The position numbers were made by a program, and so were the translations under genes. Shown piece by piece: positions 36,278-45,134 of a stretch of 64,000 nucleotides of DNA. The notes beneath the pieces were generated by a model. That model searched no databases, was not told where the DNA came from, and saw only the letters and a list, made by a program, of their open reading frames with translations. Numbering within the stretch: the first letter of the stretch is position 1; every line of letters begins with the position of its first letter. The stretch comes from Burkholderiaceae bacterium (GTDB lineage Bacteria > Pseudomonadota > Gammaproteobacteria > Burkholderiales > Burkholderiaceae_C), in NCBI GenBank assembly GCA_016790575.1, contig JAEUOU010000027.1, positions 1 through 64,000 on the forward strand, given 5' to 3'.

Positions 36278-36391
36278 CGCGGCATTGTCGCCGCAAGCCG
36301 CTCGGCGCGCCGGGGGGCCGGCCGGTATGATTCGCCGCTTTGCGCCCGCCTGCCTTCGCCTGTCGCGACGGCGGACGCCCACCACCCCACC

Positions 36392-38524
36392 ATGACCGCC
36401 GGACTCAACCTCGCCCAGCAGGAGGCCGTGAACTACCTGCACGGGCCGTGCCTGGTGCTGGCCGGGGCCGGCTCGGGCAAGACGCGGGTCATCACGCACA
36501 AGATCGCGCGGCTGATCCAGGCCGGGCTGGAGCCCAGACGCATCGCGGCCATCACCTTCACCAACAAGGCGGCCGCCGAAATGCGCGAACGCGCCAAGGG
36601 GCTGATCGGCCGCGACGCAAGACACGTGGTGATCTGCACCTTCCACGCGCTGGGCGTGCGCCTGATGCGCGAAGACGGCGCAGCCCTGGGCCTCAAGCCC
36701 CAGTTCAGCATCCTGGACAGCGACGACGTGACCAGCCTGCTCAAGGATTGCGGCGGCACCACCGACGCCGCCACCGCGCGCCACTGGCAATGGACCATCA
36801 GCCTGTGGAAGAACCAGGGCCTGAACGCCGAGAAGGCCCTGGCCCAGGCACGTGACGAGGACGAACGCCAGACCGCCGTGATCATGGCCCGCTACGAAGA
36901 GCGCCTGTCGGCCTACCAGAGCGTGGACTTCGACGACCTGATCGGCCTGCCGCTGAAACTGCTGGCCGACTTTCCCGAGGTTCGCGCCAAATGGCAGGCG
37001 GCGCTGGGCCATGTGCTGGTGGACGAGTACCAGGACACCAACGCCACCCAGTACGAGGTGCTGCGCCACCTGGTGGGCGAGCGCGGGCGCTTCACCGCCG
37101 TGGGCGACGACGACCAGTCCATCTACGGCTGGCGGGGCGCCACACTGGACAACCTGAAAAAGCTGCCTCAGGACTTTCCGAAGCTCAAGGTCATCAAGCT
37201 GGAGCAGAACTACCGCTCCACCAGCGCCATCCTGCGCGCGGCCAACAACGTGATCGGCCCCAACCCCAAGCTGTTTCCCAAGACCCTGTTTTCCGAGCTG
37301 GGCGAGGGCGAACCGGTGCGGGTGGTCGATGCCGACCACGAGGAACACGAGGCCGAGCGGGCCGTGGCGCGCATCCGCTCGCTGCAGGCCAGCGCCCGGG
37401 ACAAGGAATTCAGGGATTTCGCCATCCTGTACCGCGCCAACCACATGGCCAAGGTGTTCGAGCAGGCCCTGCGGCGCGCGAACATCCCCTACAAGGTCTC
37501 GGGCGGGCAGAGCTTTTTTGACCGCGCCGAGATCCGCGACCTGTGCGCCTGGTTCCGGCTGTGGATCAACAACGACGACGACCCGGCGTTCCTGCGCGCC
37601 GTCACCACCCCCAAACGCGGCATCGGCCACCAGACGCTGCAGAGCCTGGGCAACTTTGCCGGCCAGTACAGGCTCAGCCTGTTCGAGGCGCTGTTCAGCC
37701 ACAGCCTGCCCGGGGTGCTGGGCGCGCGGGTCGTGGGCAGCCTGCACGAGTTCGGGCGCTATGTGAACGAGTTGCAGTACCGCGCCCGCCACACCCACGG
37801 CGCCGAAGGCGCCCGTGCCTTCCTGGCCGACTGGCTGAAAGACATCGGCTACGAAAAGCACCTGCTGGACAGCGACGACAACGACAAGGTCGCCGCCGCG
37901 CGCTGGTCCAACGTGCTGGAGTTCTGCGACTGGATGGCCGGGCGCTGCGGCGGCCAGATCGACGATGGCGCCGACAGCGCACTGGGCGCCGCCGGGCCGC
38001 CCCAAGGCGCGAACGCCCCCTCGGGGGGCAGCGAACCACGCGCAGCGGGGAGCGTGGGGGCCCGTTCCCTTCTGGAGGTCGCCCAAACCATCTCGCTGCT
38101 GTCCACGCTGAGCGAGCGCGAGCAGGACCAGAACGTCGTGACGCTGTCCACGCTGCACGCCGCCAAAGGCCTGGAGTGGCCGCATGTGATGCTGGTCGGC
38201 GTGAACGAAGGCCTGCTGCCGTTCAAGCTGGGCGACGAAGACGGCGAACCCGGCGCCACGCCGGCCGACGACGTGCTGCAGCGCCTGCAGGAAGAGCGCC
38301 GCCTGATGTACGTGGGCATCACCCGCGCGCAGCGCACGCTGGCGGTGAGCTGGACCAAACGCCGCAAGAAAGGCCGTGAGGTGGTGCCGGCGCGCCCGAG
38401 CCGCTTCATTGCCGAAATGGCGCTGAACCCGGCCACGGTGAAGGAAGACCCGCGCGAAAAGCTCAAGGCGCTGCGCGCGGAGTTCGCCCGCAAGGCGCAA
38501 GACGCCCTTTCGGCCAAGGTGTGA
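36392..38524 (+). CDS. Rep/UvrD-family ATP-dependent DNA helicase
   Basis: A 710-residue superfamily 1A helicase. Motif I LVLAGAGSGKTRVIT, motif Ia AITFTNKAAAEM, motif II VDEYQDTN, motif III VGDDDQSIYGWRGA, motif IV EQNYRST, motif V TLHAAKGLEWPHV and motif VI YVGITRAQ are intact. It resembles Rep/PcrA more than UvrD by length. Between about residues 530 and 560 a linker (AAGPPQGANAPSGG and following) is encoded by a GC-rich palindromic repeat typical of intergenic DNA, apparently inserted in frame. It is followed at 2 bp by a small secreted-protein gene. Confidence 0.93.
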   Translation: MTAGLNLAQQEAVNYLHGPCLVLAGAGSGKTRVITHKIARLIQAGLEPRRIAAITFTNKAAAEMRERAKGLIGRDARHVVICTFHALGVRLMREDGAALGLKPQFSILDSDDVTSLLKDCGGTTDAATARHWQWTISLWKNQGLNAEKALAQARDEDERQTAVIMARYEERLSAYQSVDFDDLIGLPLKLLADFPEVRAKWQAALGHVLVDEYQDTNATQYEVLRHLVGERGRFTAVGDDDQSIYGWRGATLDNLKKLPQDFPKLKVIKLEQNYRSTSAILRAANNVIGPNPKLFPKTLFSELGEGEPVRVVDADHEEHEAERAVARIRSLQASARDKEFRDFAILYRANHMAKVFEQALRRANIPYKVSGGQSFFDRAEIRDLCAWFRLWINNDDDPAFLRAVTTPKRGIGHQTLQSLGNFAGQYRLSLFEALFSHSLPGVLGARVVGSLHEFGRYVNELQYRARHTHGAEGARAFLADWLKDIGYEKHLLDSDDNDKVAAARWSNVLEFCDWMAGRCGGQIDDGADSALGAAGPPQGANAPSGGSEPRAAGSVGARSLLEVAQTISLLSTLSEREQDQNVVTLSTLHAAKGLEWPHVMLVGVNEGLLPFKLGDEDGEPGATPADDVLQRLQEERRLMYVGITRAQRTLAVSWTKRRKKGREVVPARPSRFIAEMALNPATVKEDPREKLKALRAEFARKAQDALSAKV
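37985..38064. repeat. GC-rich palindromic repeat inserted in the helicase gene
   Basis: The centre GCCCCCTCGGGGGGC (about 38014-38028) is a near-perfect inverted repeat. It is flanked by GGGCCGCCCCAAGGCGCGAA on one side and AGCGGGGAGCGTGGGGGC on the other. I recognise this pattern as a frequent intergenic palindromic repeat of Comamonadaceae genomes. Here it is translated as a Gly/Pro/Ala/Ser linker without a frameshift. Confidence 0.7.
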
Positions 38525-38526
38525 TC

Positions 38527-38985
38527 ATGCGTACAGCCCTGCGGAATACTACTGTTTTTATAGCATTTAGTCACCTTTTTACGCTGGGTATTGCCCAAAA
38601 CCGGCCTGAAACCGCCGCCCGCGACTGTCCGGCTGCCCGCCAGATCGGCCAGGCCCATCTGCTGGGCACCTGGCGAGGCCAGATCGACGGCGTGCCCGGC
38701 CTCACCGTGATTCGGCTGACACCCCACCCGGAACACCGCGACGGCGTGGCCGGATTTCTGCAGCGCTCGGCAGGCGGTGAACCCGCCGTCGCCCGCGTGA
38801 GCGGCGATGTGGACGAGGGCATTTTTACGCTGGAAGAGTCCGAAGACGGCCGGCGCATCGCCGCGACCTGGAGCGGCGCATTCAAGGAGGATTCATGCGG
38901 AAGAACGATTACAGGCTCCTGGTGGCGGGACAACACCGATCAGCGGCGCGCCTTCGAGCTGCACAAACAAATCGGCTGGGACTGA
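38527..38985 (+). CDS. Small secreted protein of unknown function
   Basis: A 152-residue protein whose signal peptide (VFIAFSHLFTLGIAQ, residues 10-24) is encoded by a copy of the dispersed repeat. The mature part contains HLLGTWRGQIDGVPGLTVIR, a TWSGAFKEDSCGRTITGSWW block and two cysteines (ARDCPAAR, DSCGRT), suggesting a small beta-barrel stabilised by a disulfide. I do not recognise the family. ATG 38527 sits 2 bp after the helicase stop; GTG 38521 is an in-frame alternative overlapping it. Its 3' end overlaps the pldA start by 91 bp. Confidence 0.65.
   Translation: MRTALRNTTVFIAFSHLFTLGIAQNRPETAARDCPAARQIGQAHLLGTWRGQIDGVPGLTVIRLTPHPEHRDGVAGFLQRSAGGEPAVARVSGDVDEGIFTLEESEDGRRIAATWSGAFKEDSCGRTITGSWWRDNTDQRRAFELHKQIGWD
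38550..38604 (+). repeat. Dispersed 30-bp-core repeat, copy 7 (sense, forms a signal peptide)
   Basis: The core 38561-38590 reads TAGCA, seven bases, ACCTTTT, T, ACGCTGGGTA, preceded by TTTTTA and followed by TTGCCCAAAAC. Translated in the host as VFIAFSHLFTLGIAQN. Confidence 0.8.
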
Positions 38986-40067
38986 GCCTGCTGGCGGCCC
39001 TATTGGGCGTCAGCGGCGCTGCCCTGGCCAACAGCGAGTGGCAGGCCTGCGCCGCGCTGAGTGGTGACGCCACCGCGCGCCTGGCCTGTTTTGACCGCTG
39101 GGCGCGCCAGCAAAGCGCGGCCAGCGCCAGCGCGCCGGCCATGGCAACGCCGAGCCCGCCGCCCGCCGTGGATATCCGCCTGTCCGACGAACAAGGCTGT
39201 CGCGACACCCGCCACACCGATCTGGCCCGCTTCTGGGAGCTGGAAGCCACCAGCACCTGCGACCCGTTCACGATTCGTGGTTACCGGCCCATCAGCCTGT
39301 CACTGATCACCTCCGACAGCGTCAACACCCTGCCGACTTCCGGCAACCCGCTCAACAACGCCACCCAGGCGCTGCCGTACCGAAATACCGAGACCCGCAT
39401 CCAGCTGTCGGTGCGCACCAAACTGGCCCAGGGGCTGCTCACCCAGGGTGACCCGGTCCGGCGCGACTCGCTGTGGTTCGGCTACAGCCAGCAGTCGTAC
39501 TGGCAGCTTTTCAACGGGGGCCTGTCGCGCCCGTTCCGCACCACGGACCATGAGCCGGAGATCGTCTACGTCTACCCCACCGATGTCCCGTTGCCCGGTG
39601 GCTGGCGTCTGCGCTACAGCGGCATCGGCGCGGTGCACCAGTCGAACGGTCAAAGCCTGCCCTATTCGCGCAGCTGGAACCGCGCTTACCTGATGACCGG
39701 CATGGAGCGTGGAAAGGACTGGCGGGTGCAGGCACGCGCCTGGGCGCGTATCCCCGAAAAGCGCACCAACGACGACAACCCCGAGATCAGCAACACCGTC
39801 GGCCGCGCCGAACTGGCCACGTACTGGCACCCCGCCGGGGGACAGGATACGGTGGGTTTCGTCTGGCGCCATTCGCTGCGATCACAGGCCAAAGGCTCGC
39901 TGCGACTGGAATGGATGCGGCCGCTGGGCGAGAGTACCCGCCTGTTCGACAGCGCCGGTGGCCTGCGCCTGCACACCCAGCTGTTTTCGGGCTACGGCGA
40001 CAGCCTGATCGACTACAACCGCCGCCGCACAGTGTTCAGCGTCGGGCTGAGCCTGGTCGATTTCTGA
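38895..40067 (+). CDS. pldA: Outer membrane phospholipase A (OMPLA)
   Basis: A 390-residue exported protein. A long charged leader is followed by a signal peptide ending ALANS, a short cysteine-containing segment (WQACAALSGDATARLACFD), a low-complexity Ala/Ser/Pro stretch, and the OMPLA barrel from about residue 100. The catalytic His-Ser motif is in YSGIGAVHQSNGQSLPYSRS, with the catalytic Asn in SWNRAYL. The enzyme hydrolyses phospholipids in the outer leaflet. ATG 38895 is chosen because a perfect AAGGAGG lies four bases upstream, inside the preceding gene; the two genes overlap by 91 bp in different frames. Confidence 0.9.
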   Translation: MRKNDYRLLVAGQHRSAARLRAAQTNRLGLSLLAALLGVSGAALANSEWQACAALSGDATARLACFDRWARQQSAASASAPAMATPSPPPAVDIRLSDEQGCRDTRHTDLARFWELEATSTCDPFTIRGYRPISLSLITSDSVNTLPTSGNPLNNATQALPYRNTETRIQLSVRTKLAQGLLTQGDPVRRDSLWFGYSQQSYWQLFNGGLSRPFRTTDHEPEIVYVYPTDVPLPGGWRLRYSGIGAVHQSNGQSLPYSRSWNRAYLMTGMERGKDWRVQARAWARIPEKRTNDDNPEISNTVGRAELATYWHPAGGQDTVGFVWRHSLRSQAKGSLRLEWMRPLGESTRLFDSAGGLRLHTQLFSGYGDSLIDYNRRRTVFSVGLSLVDF

Positions 40068-40097
40068 CCGCTACCGGACCGGAAACCGAGCTTCGGC

Positions 40098-41324
40098 TCA
40101 CTGCTTGCGCTGGACGAACAGATTGCGACGCGCGTCTTCCGGATAGGCAAAGGTGACCAGGCCGTTCCTGACCTGCCCCATGACCAGCATGTTGGCTGAA
40201 ATGGCGTCCTTGTCGTCCAGGGAAAACGGCCTGTCATACGTGGCGACGACGCCGTAGTAGACGCGCTGAATGTTCTCCAGTGCGCTCTTGATGGCCGGGC
40301 CACCGAGATTGCCATCGCGAATGCCAAAGAGCGAATAGACCAGCACGTAGGTGGCGTCATAGGCCTGCGCGGCCGCCATGGGAACGGGAATGCGCCGCGT
40401 CTGGAATTTGCGGGCATAGGCCGAGAGAAAGGCCGCGCGCCGTTCGTTGCTGGGCTCGGCAATGAAGGTCTGCGCCATGAGCGCCCCCTCGGCGGCCTCC
40501 TTGGCGCCGTCAATGAAGAACGGAAACGACAGCGGCCAGGCGCCTACCTGGGGAACCTTCCACCCGATGGCCTGGCGGGCGCGGGCAATTACGGCGTTCT
40601 CCGGGCCGACGGTGTAGCTGAACACGACGTCGGCGCCGGCGCTTCGGGCCGCCTTCATCTCGTCGACCAGGTCCTTCACACCGAGATCGAAGCGCGACAC
40701 GTAGACCGGCTGGAGGTTTTTGGCTGCCAGCGCCTTGACCACGTCCTGAAAGCCGCCGTCGCCGTATCCGCTTTTATCGGCAAATAGGGCCACCTTGGTC
40801 CAGCCCCGCTTGACAATGTCGTCCACGACAAACGGCGCCTGAATGGCATCGCGGGCCGAGGTCCGAAAAACGTAGCTCTGGGGGGCCGGGAACTTCGCCG
40901 TCAATGCGGTCCCGGTCGAGCAGGGAACGATCAGCGGCAACTGGGCGTTCTGGAACACGTCCAGCGAACGCATGGCCACGCCGGTATTGCAAAAACCGAT
41001 CGTCGCACGCACTTTTTCGGTCACCAGGGCCTGCGACTGGCGCAAACCTTCGTCCGGATTGCCTTTGTCGTCCTTGATCACCAGTTCGATCTTGCGCCCG
41101 AGGTAACCGCCGACCGCATTGATTTCCTCCACCGCCAGCTGAATGCCGTTGAGCATGGGCGTGCCGAAATCAGCGGAAGGCCCGGAAAAAGGCCCGATCA
41201 CACCCAGCTTGAACGTTTCCTGTGCCCGGGCCTGCAGCGGGGCGACCGCAGCCCACGCACACGCCAGGAATACCAGCCACGTGGCCAGCGTTTGACGACG
41301 GAGGATGGCAAAGAGCATGTGCAT
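40098..41324 (-). CDS. Periplasmic branched-chain amino acid-type ABC substrate-binding protein
   Basis: A 408-residue type I periplasmic binding protein with a signal peptide (cleavage near QARAQ). The mature protein starts TFKLGVIGPFSGPSADFG and continues with GIQLAVEEINAVGGYLG and KIELVIKDDKGNPDEG, the LivK-like hallmark. Cognate permease and ATPase genes are not adjacent, so it is an orphan receptor here. ATG 41324 (MHM) is used with GGAAAG upstream; ATG 41318 is possible. Ligand unknown. Confidence 0.9.
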   Translation of the reverse strand: MHMLFAILRRQTLATWLVFLACAWAAVAPLQARAQETFKLGVIGPFSGPSADFGTPMLNGIQLAVEEINAVGGYLGRKIELVIKDDKGNPDEGLRQSQALVTEKVRATIGFCNTGVAMRSLDVFQNAQLPLIVPCSTGTALTAKFPAPQSYVFRTSARDAIQAPFVVDDIVKRGWTKVALFADKSGYGDGGFQDVVKALAAKNLQPVYVSRFDLGVKDLVDEMKAARSAGADVVFSYTVGPENAVIARARQAIGWKVPQVGAWPLSFPFFIDGAKEAAEGALMAQTFIAEPSNERRAAFLSAYARKFQTRRIPVPMAAAQAYDATYVLVYSLFGIRDGNLGGPAIKSALENIQRVYYGVVATYDRPFSLDDKDAISANMLVMGQVRNGLVTFAYPEDARRNLFVQRKQ

Positions 41325-41613
41325 GGGAACTTTCCAAACGGAGTGCAACGGGGCGTTGCGATGAAACCGGGCCACATCGTGCCCCGCGGATCGCGGCCGC
41401 GAGCGGCGGGCCCCGCGCCGGAACTGTAGCAACGCCCCTCCCGGTCTGGCCTATCGTTTTCCCTTATGCAAAACCATTTTTTACATTGCGGAATCTAGTC
41501 GCCACATAGAAAAAATGGCGTTACGCACCTGATGAACCTCAATGTCTTCGGTTGCGCCCGAGGACAGACTGACACATGGGATTTTTCCCGGTGATTTTTT
41601 CAGGAGCACACCC

Positions 41614-42108
41614 ATGAAGCAGCGCCTTACCGCTTGGGCCGTGGCGGCCATCTGCCTGCTGGCGCCAGTCGTCGCCATGGCCCAGAAGGACATTCACTGG
41701 CGGTCCAGTTCGGTGCAAGGCCCCCGAACGCCGGCGACGAATACCCGATTGGGCGTCGCCATCTTCGGCAATGCCGAGCCCGCCACCTACGAACGCAAGG
41801 TCAGTCCTGTCGGACCGCCCGTGGCTGGAAAACTGCCCATACGCGCCGAAACCGTCTTCCGGTTCGCCGATGGATCGACCCTGACCATGCACAGCACCGA
41901 AACCATCAACCTGACTCCCCAGGGCACCCACGGACGGGACGAATGGACTGGCGACGGCCAGATCGTCGGCGGCACCGGCCGCTATCAGGGCGCCAACGGC
42001 AACTTCACCTTTCGCGCGCTGATGGGCCTGGACCGCCAGGCCGACGGGCTGCTCGGCGACGGCTTCCTCACCGGACAGGGGCAATACACGCTGCAAAACC
42101 CGCAGTAG
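41614..42108 (+). CDS. Secreted allene-oxide-cyclase-like barrel protein
   Basis: A 164-residue exported protein: signal peptide ending VVAMAQ, then a beta-rich region with FRFADGSTLTMHSTETINLT and the motif GDGQIVGGTGRYQGANGNFTF, reminiscent of the lipocalin-like allene oxide cyclase barrel (G-x-G-x-IVGGTGxYxGAxG). Bacterial members have no known enzymatic role. ATG 41614 follows a CAGGAG ribosome binding site. Transcribed alone, convergent with the viaA gene. Confidence 0.68.
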   Translation: MKQRLTAWAVAAICLLAPVVAMAQKDIHWRSSSVQGPRTPATNTRLGVAIFGNAEPATYERKVSPVGPPVAGKLPIRAETVFRFADGSTLTMHSTETINLTPQGTHGRDEWTGDGQIVGGTGRYQGANGNFTFRALMGLDRQADGLLGDGFLTGQGQYTLQNPQ

Positions 42109-42123
42109 CGGCCTGCAGCGGGC

Positions 42124-43644
42124 TCATCCCCGGCGCAGGGCGTTGGGGAAATACTGCGCGGTCAGACTGCGGCTGTGAACCGGCGAGAAGCCATCGGCGC
42201 GGGCCTGTGCCGGGTCGTCGGCATGGCGGCGCCAGTCGCGCACCCAGTGCAGGTGGTCGCAGGTTTCCAGCAGCCCCAGTGTCTCCCGGTCGCCGATCAA
42301 CACACCGTGAACCCGCAAGCCCAGCTGCGCCTTGGCAGCGCGCAGCGCCGCCAGCGTGGCGGGGGTGACACCGAACTCGCCGTCACTGAGGATCAGCACA
42401 TCGGCCAGTGCCCAGCCCTGCTCGGCCACCTGGGAGACCGCGCGCTCCAGGGGCGTTTGCACATCCGTGCCGCCATCGAAGGCCAGACCCATCACTTCCA
42501 GCAGCGCATCCAGCCCTCCGGCGGTGGCCACCAGTTCGTGTTCGACCACCTCGCCGGCACCTCCGAAAGCCAGCAGGCGGCAAGGCCGCTGCGCCGCCCA
42601 TGCGCTGCGCAAGGCCTGCAAGACTCCGGCCCGGGCAACGGCCTCGGGCCCGCCACGCATGGACCCGGACGTGTCCAGGCAGACGATCAGCGGCCCACGC
42701 CCCAGCGGCTCGGTTTGCGGGACGGCCGCCAGGCTGGGGCGGACATCGGGCGCAGGAACCCATTGGATGAGGACCGCTTCGTCTTCATAGGTCAAGAGCT
42801 GCGATTCGGCAAACCGCGCGCGCCACAACCGGCGCAGCACGGGGTGGTGCAGTTGCGCTGCCTCACTGGCCAGCAAACGGGCCAGTTGTCCCGAGCGTTT
42901 GACGCCGCGTACCGCGCCCGGCTGATCGGCCAGCCGGATATCGACCGCCCGTACCGACAGCCACTGCGGCGGGGCAACGGCGGGGCTGGCGCGCTCGCGC
43001 AGGGGCAGATCGGCATCACGCCGGGCGCGGCCCACCTGGTCGATGAAAGCGATCAGCTGCGGCATTTGGCGCAGGCGGGCCGCGGCGCGCTCGGCCACGG
43101 CCCATTCGCGACGCGCCAGGCGTCCCTGCAGATCGTCCCAGCGCAGATGGGCCAGATCCCCCAGGGTCTGCAACAAGGCCAGGGCCTGTTCCCAGCCACC
43201 GCGTTCGCGGGTCCAGTCCGCCCGCAGCGCTTCGGCGGCAGCGGTGATGGCCCGTTCGCGCGGGTCATCGACCGCCCGGTCGATCAGGGTGTCCAGATGC
43301 CACAACACGCTGCGCAGAACCTGCACTGTCAGCCCGGTGCTGCCTGCCGTCAGCGAGGGCAGATCCAGCTCGCCCAGGACCTGGCGCATGGCGCCCGTCG
43401 CGACGGGATCGGCCCAGTGGTCACCCGGCGCGGGCAGCCGACCGGCCAGCAGCGCCCCGTGCCAGCGCACCAGGCCCGCGAGACGCGCGTCGGCGGCGGC
43501 CACACTGCAGGTGATGGCCGGCAACCACAGTTCGCGCGGAAGCTCGGCCAGCCGATGCCACGGCGCATTGAGGACTGCCGACGGGCCTGCCACCGCCTGG
43601 CCCGCGGCCGAGATCTGGGGAGGAGCCGTAGGACGGGCCGTCAT
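42124..43644 (-). CDS. viaA: VWA-domain protein ViaA-like, partner of RavA
   Basis: A 506-residue cytosolic protein with a helical N-terminal region and a C-terminal von Willebrand A domain (about 310-490) showing an intact metal-ion site: IVCLDTSGSMRGGPEA (DxSxS), FDGGTDVQTPL (Thr) and LILSDGEFG (Asp). This layout is ViaA, which works with the MoxR ATPase RavA; in enterobacteria the pair affects Fe-S enzyme function and aminoglycoside sensitivity. It follows the ravA-like gene by 27 bp. ATG 43644 is used; a GTG one codon earlier is possible. Confidence 0.8.
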   Translation of the reverse strand: MTARPTAPPQISAAGQAVAGPSAVLNAPWHRLAELPRELWLPAITCSVAAADARLAGLVRWHGALLAGRLPAPGDHWADPVATGAMRQVLGELDLPSLTAGSTGLTVQVLRSVLWHLDTLIDRAVDDPRERAITAAAEALRADWTRERGGWEQALALLQTLGDLAHLRWDDLQGRLARREWAVAERAAARLRQMPQLIAFIDQVGRARRDADLPLRERASPAVAPPQWLSVRAVDIRLADQPGAVRGVKRSGQLARLLASEAAQLHHPVLRRLWRARFAESQLLTYEDEAVLIQWVPAPDVRPSLAAVPQTEPLGRGPLIVCLDTSGSMRGGPEAVARAGVLQALRSAWAAQRPCRLLAFGGAGEVVEHELVATAGGLDALLEVMGLAFDGGTDVQTPLERAVSQVAEQGWALADVLILSDGEFGVTPATLAALRAAKAQLGLRVHGVLIGDRETLGLLETCDHLHWVRDWRRHADDPAQARADGFSPVHSRSLTAQYFPNALRRG

Positions 43645-43671
43645 CACCAGGGGGCACCGGGACGGCAGCGT

Positions 43672-45033
43672 TCAGTGGTCCCAGGACACCGGCAGCGGCG
43701 CCGGGCCGGCCAGCGCCGCATCTACCGGCAGGGCCGCGAATGCGTCGGCGACAGCGGCCAGCCGCTGGTGCAGGGCCTGCAACAGGTCCACATTGGCCCC
43801 ATGAACGGCGTCGATCCGCGCGCGCCAGCTCGGCGGCAGCCACGGGTGGCCAGCGGCACCGCAGCGCGCCCGCTCGGCTTCGGCGACTGCCACCGCGCAA
43901 GCGCTGGCCGCGCGCTCGCGCGCTTCGCCCGCCTGCGCCACCCGCGCGGCGATATGCAAGGGGCTGTAGCGGCGGCGCGCGCCCTCCGCCACCATACGCA
44001 CCAGCACCTGCCCCTCGGCCGCCGGACCGGCAATGGCCTGCGCCAGCGCCAGCTTGCCGGCCGCCCCGTCCTCGCCTGTGGCCGACGCCGAGCTTTCGAT
44101 TTCCAGCTGGCGCTCCAGCGCATCGGCAACACGGCCCAGCCACTGCGCATCCACCGGCACAGCGCCGCCGACCTCGCGGAGGAAGTCTTCGATCAAGGCC
44201 GGCACCTGCTCGGGCCGGTCCGCCAGCACCAGCGGCAGGACCCATAAATCCCACGGGTCGATCACGTCGGCCTGGCGGCTGGCGGCCATGACCCGCAGCA
44301 GATGCACCACCTTGCGCCAGCGTCGGTCAGACACCCCGATGCCCGCTGCGGCGCACCCGACCCGGGCGGCCGCCAGGCGTTCGACCACCGGCTCCGGCAG
44401 CGCCACGGCATGGGCGCGCTGGCGCAGGGTTTGCAGATCGGCTTCACACAGGCGCGCGGGCGCCGCCGCCGGCTGCGGCGGCAAGGCCAGCAAGGCCCCA
44501 AAGTGGGCATCATCCACCGCGGCAACCGGCACCCGCAGCAGAAAGCGGTCGAAGAAAGCGGCCAGCGATTCGTCGGTCGGCACCTCGTTGCTGGCACCCA
44601 CCACCGTAATCAGTGGCACCGGCACACGACCGCTGCCGTTGTCGAATTCGCGTTCGTTGAGCAAGGTCAGGAGGGCGTTGAGAATCGCGGAATTGGCCTT
44701 GAACACCTCATCCAGAAACGCCACCTGCGCCGTGGGCAGGAAACCGTCGGTCAGCCGCTCATAACGGTCGTTTTCCAGCGCCTGCAGCGACAGCGGGCCG
44801 AACAGTTCCTCGGGGACCGAAAAACGCGTCAGCAGGCGCTCGAAATAGCGGGCGCCGACAAACACCCCCCGCAGGCGCCGCGCCAGCTCGCTCTTGGCCG
44901 TGCCCGGCGGGCCGATCAGCAGTACGTGTTCACCGGCCAGCGCCGCCAGCAGCAGGGCGCGCACCGCCGCGTCGCGCTGCAACAAGCCGGAGTCGAGATC
45001 GGCCAGACAGGCCTGAAGGGTCTGTGGGTGCAT
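43672..45033 (-). CDS. ravA: MoxR-family AAA+ ATPase RavA-like
   Basis: A 453-residue AAA+ ATPase. Walker A is VLLIGPPGTAKSELARRL, Walker B AFLDEVFKAN, sensor 1 VVGASNEVPTDESL, and the arginine-finger region FDRFLLRVPV. The middle segment WRKVVHLLRVMAASRQAD and the C-terminal extension fit RavA rather than short MoxR proteins. It is a putative chaperone acting with the VWA protein encoded next. ATG 45033 gives the conserved N-terminus; an in-frame start 33 bp upstream is less likely. Confidence 0.85.
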   Translation of the reverse strand: MHPQTLQACLADLDSGLLQRDAAVRALLLAALAGEHVLLIGPPGTAKSELARRLRGVFVGARYFERLLTRFSVPEELFGPLSLQALENDRYERLTDGFLPTAQVAFLDEVFKANSAILNALLTLLNEREFDNGSGRVPVPLITVVGASNEVPTDESLAAFFDRFLLRVPVAAVDDAHFGALLALPPQPAAAPARLCEADLQTLRQRAHAVALPEPVVERLAAARVGCAAAGIGVSDRRWRKVVHLLRVMAASRQADVIDPWDLWVLPLVLADRPEQVPALIEDFLREVGGAVPVDAQWLGRVADALERQLEIESSASATGEDGAAGKLALAQAIAGPAAEGQVLVRMVAEGARRRYSPLHIAARVAQAGEARERAASACAVAVAEAERARCGAAGHPWLPPSWRARIDAVHGANVDLLQALHQRLAAVADAFAALPVDAALAGPAPLPVSWDH

Positions 45034-45071
45034 GGCCCCATGGTAGCGACTGCCCGGCGGATTCACCCATC

Positions 45072-45125
45072 ACTATCAAAATAATAGCCAAAAGTGACAT
45101 TTTTGCGCTGGGTATTGGCCAAAAC
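45072..45125 (+). repeat. Dispersed 30-bp-core repeat, copy 8 (intergenic)
   Basis: The core 45085-45114 reads TAGCC, six bases, GACATTTT, T, GCGCTGGGTA, preceded by CAAAATAA and followed by TTGGCCAAAAC. It sits between ravA and the 3' end of the lipoprotein gene. Confidence 0.8.
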
Positions 45126-45134
45126 AACCGAAAT

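Noticed and set aside
35312-38500. A 1062-codon minus-strand open frame covering the helicase gene
   Set aside because: Only its last ~320 codons (the AEC transporter) encode a recognisable protein. The rest is the antisense shadow of the helicase, a common effect in very GC-rich DNA.
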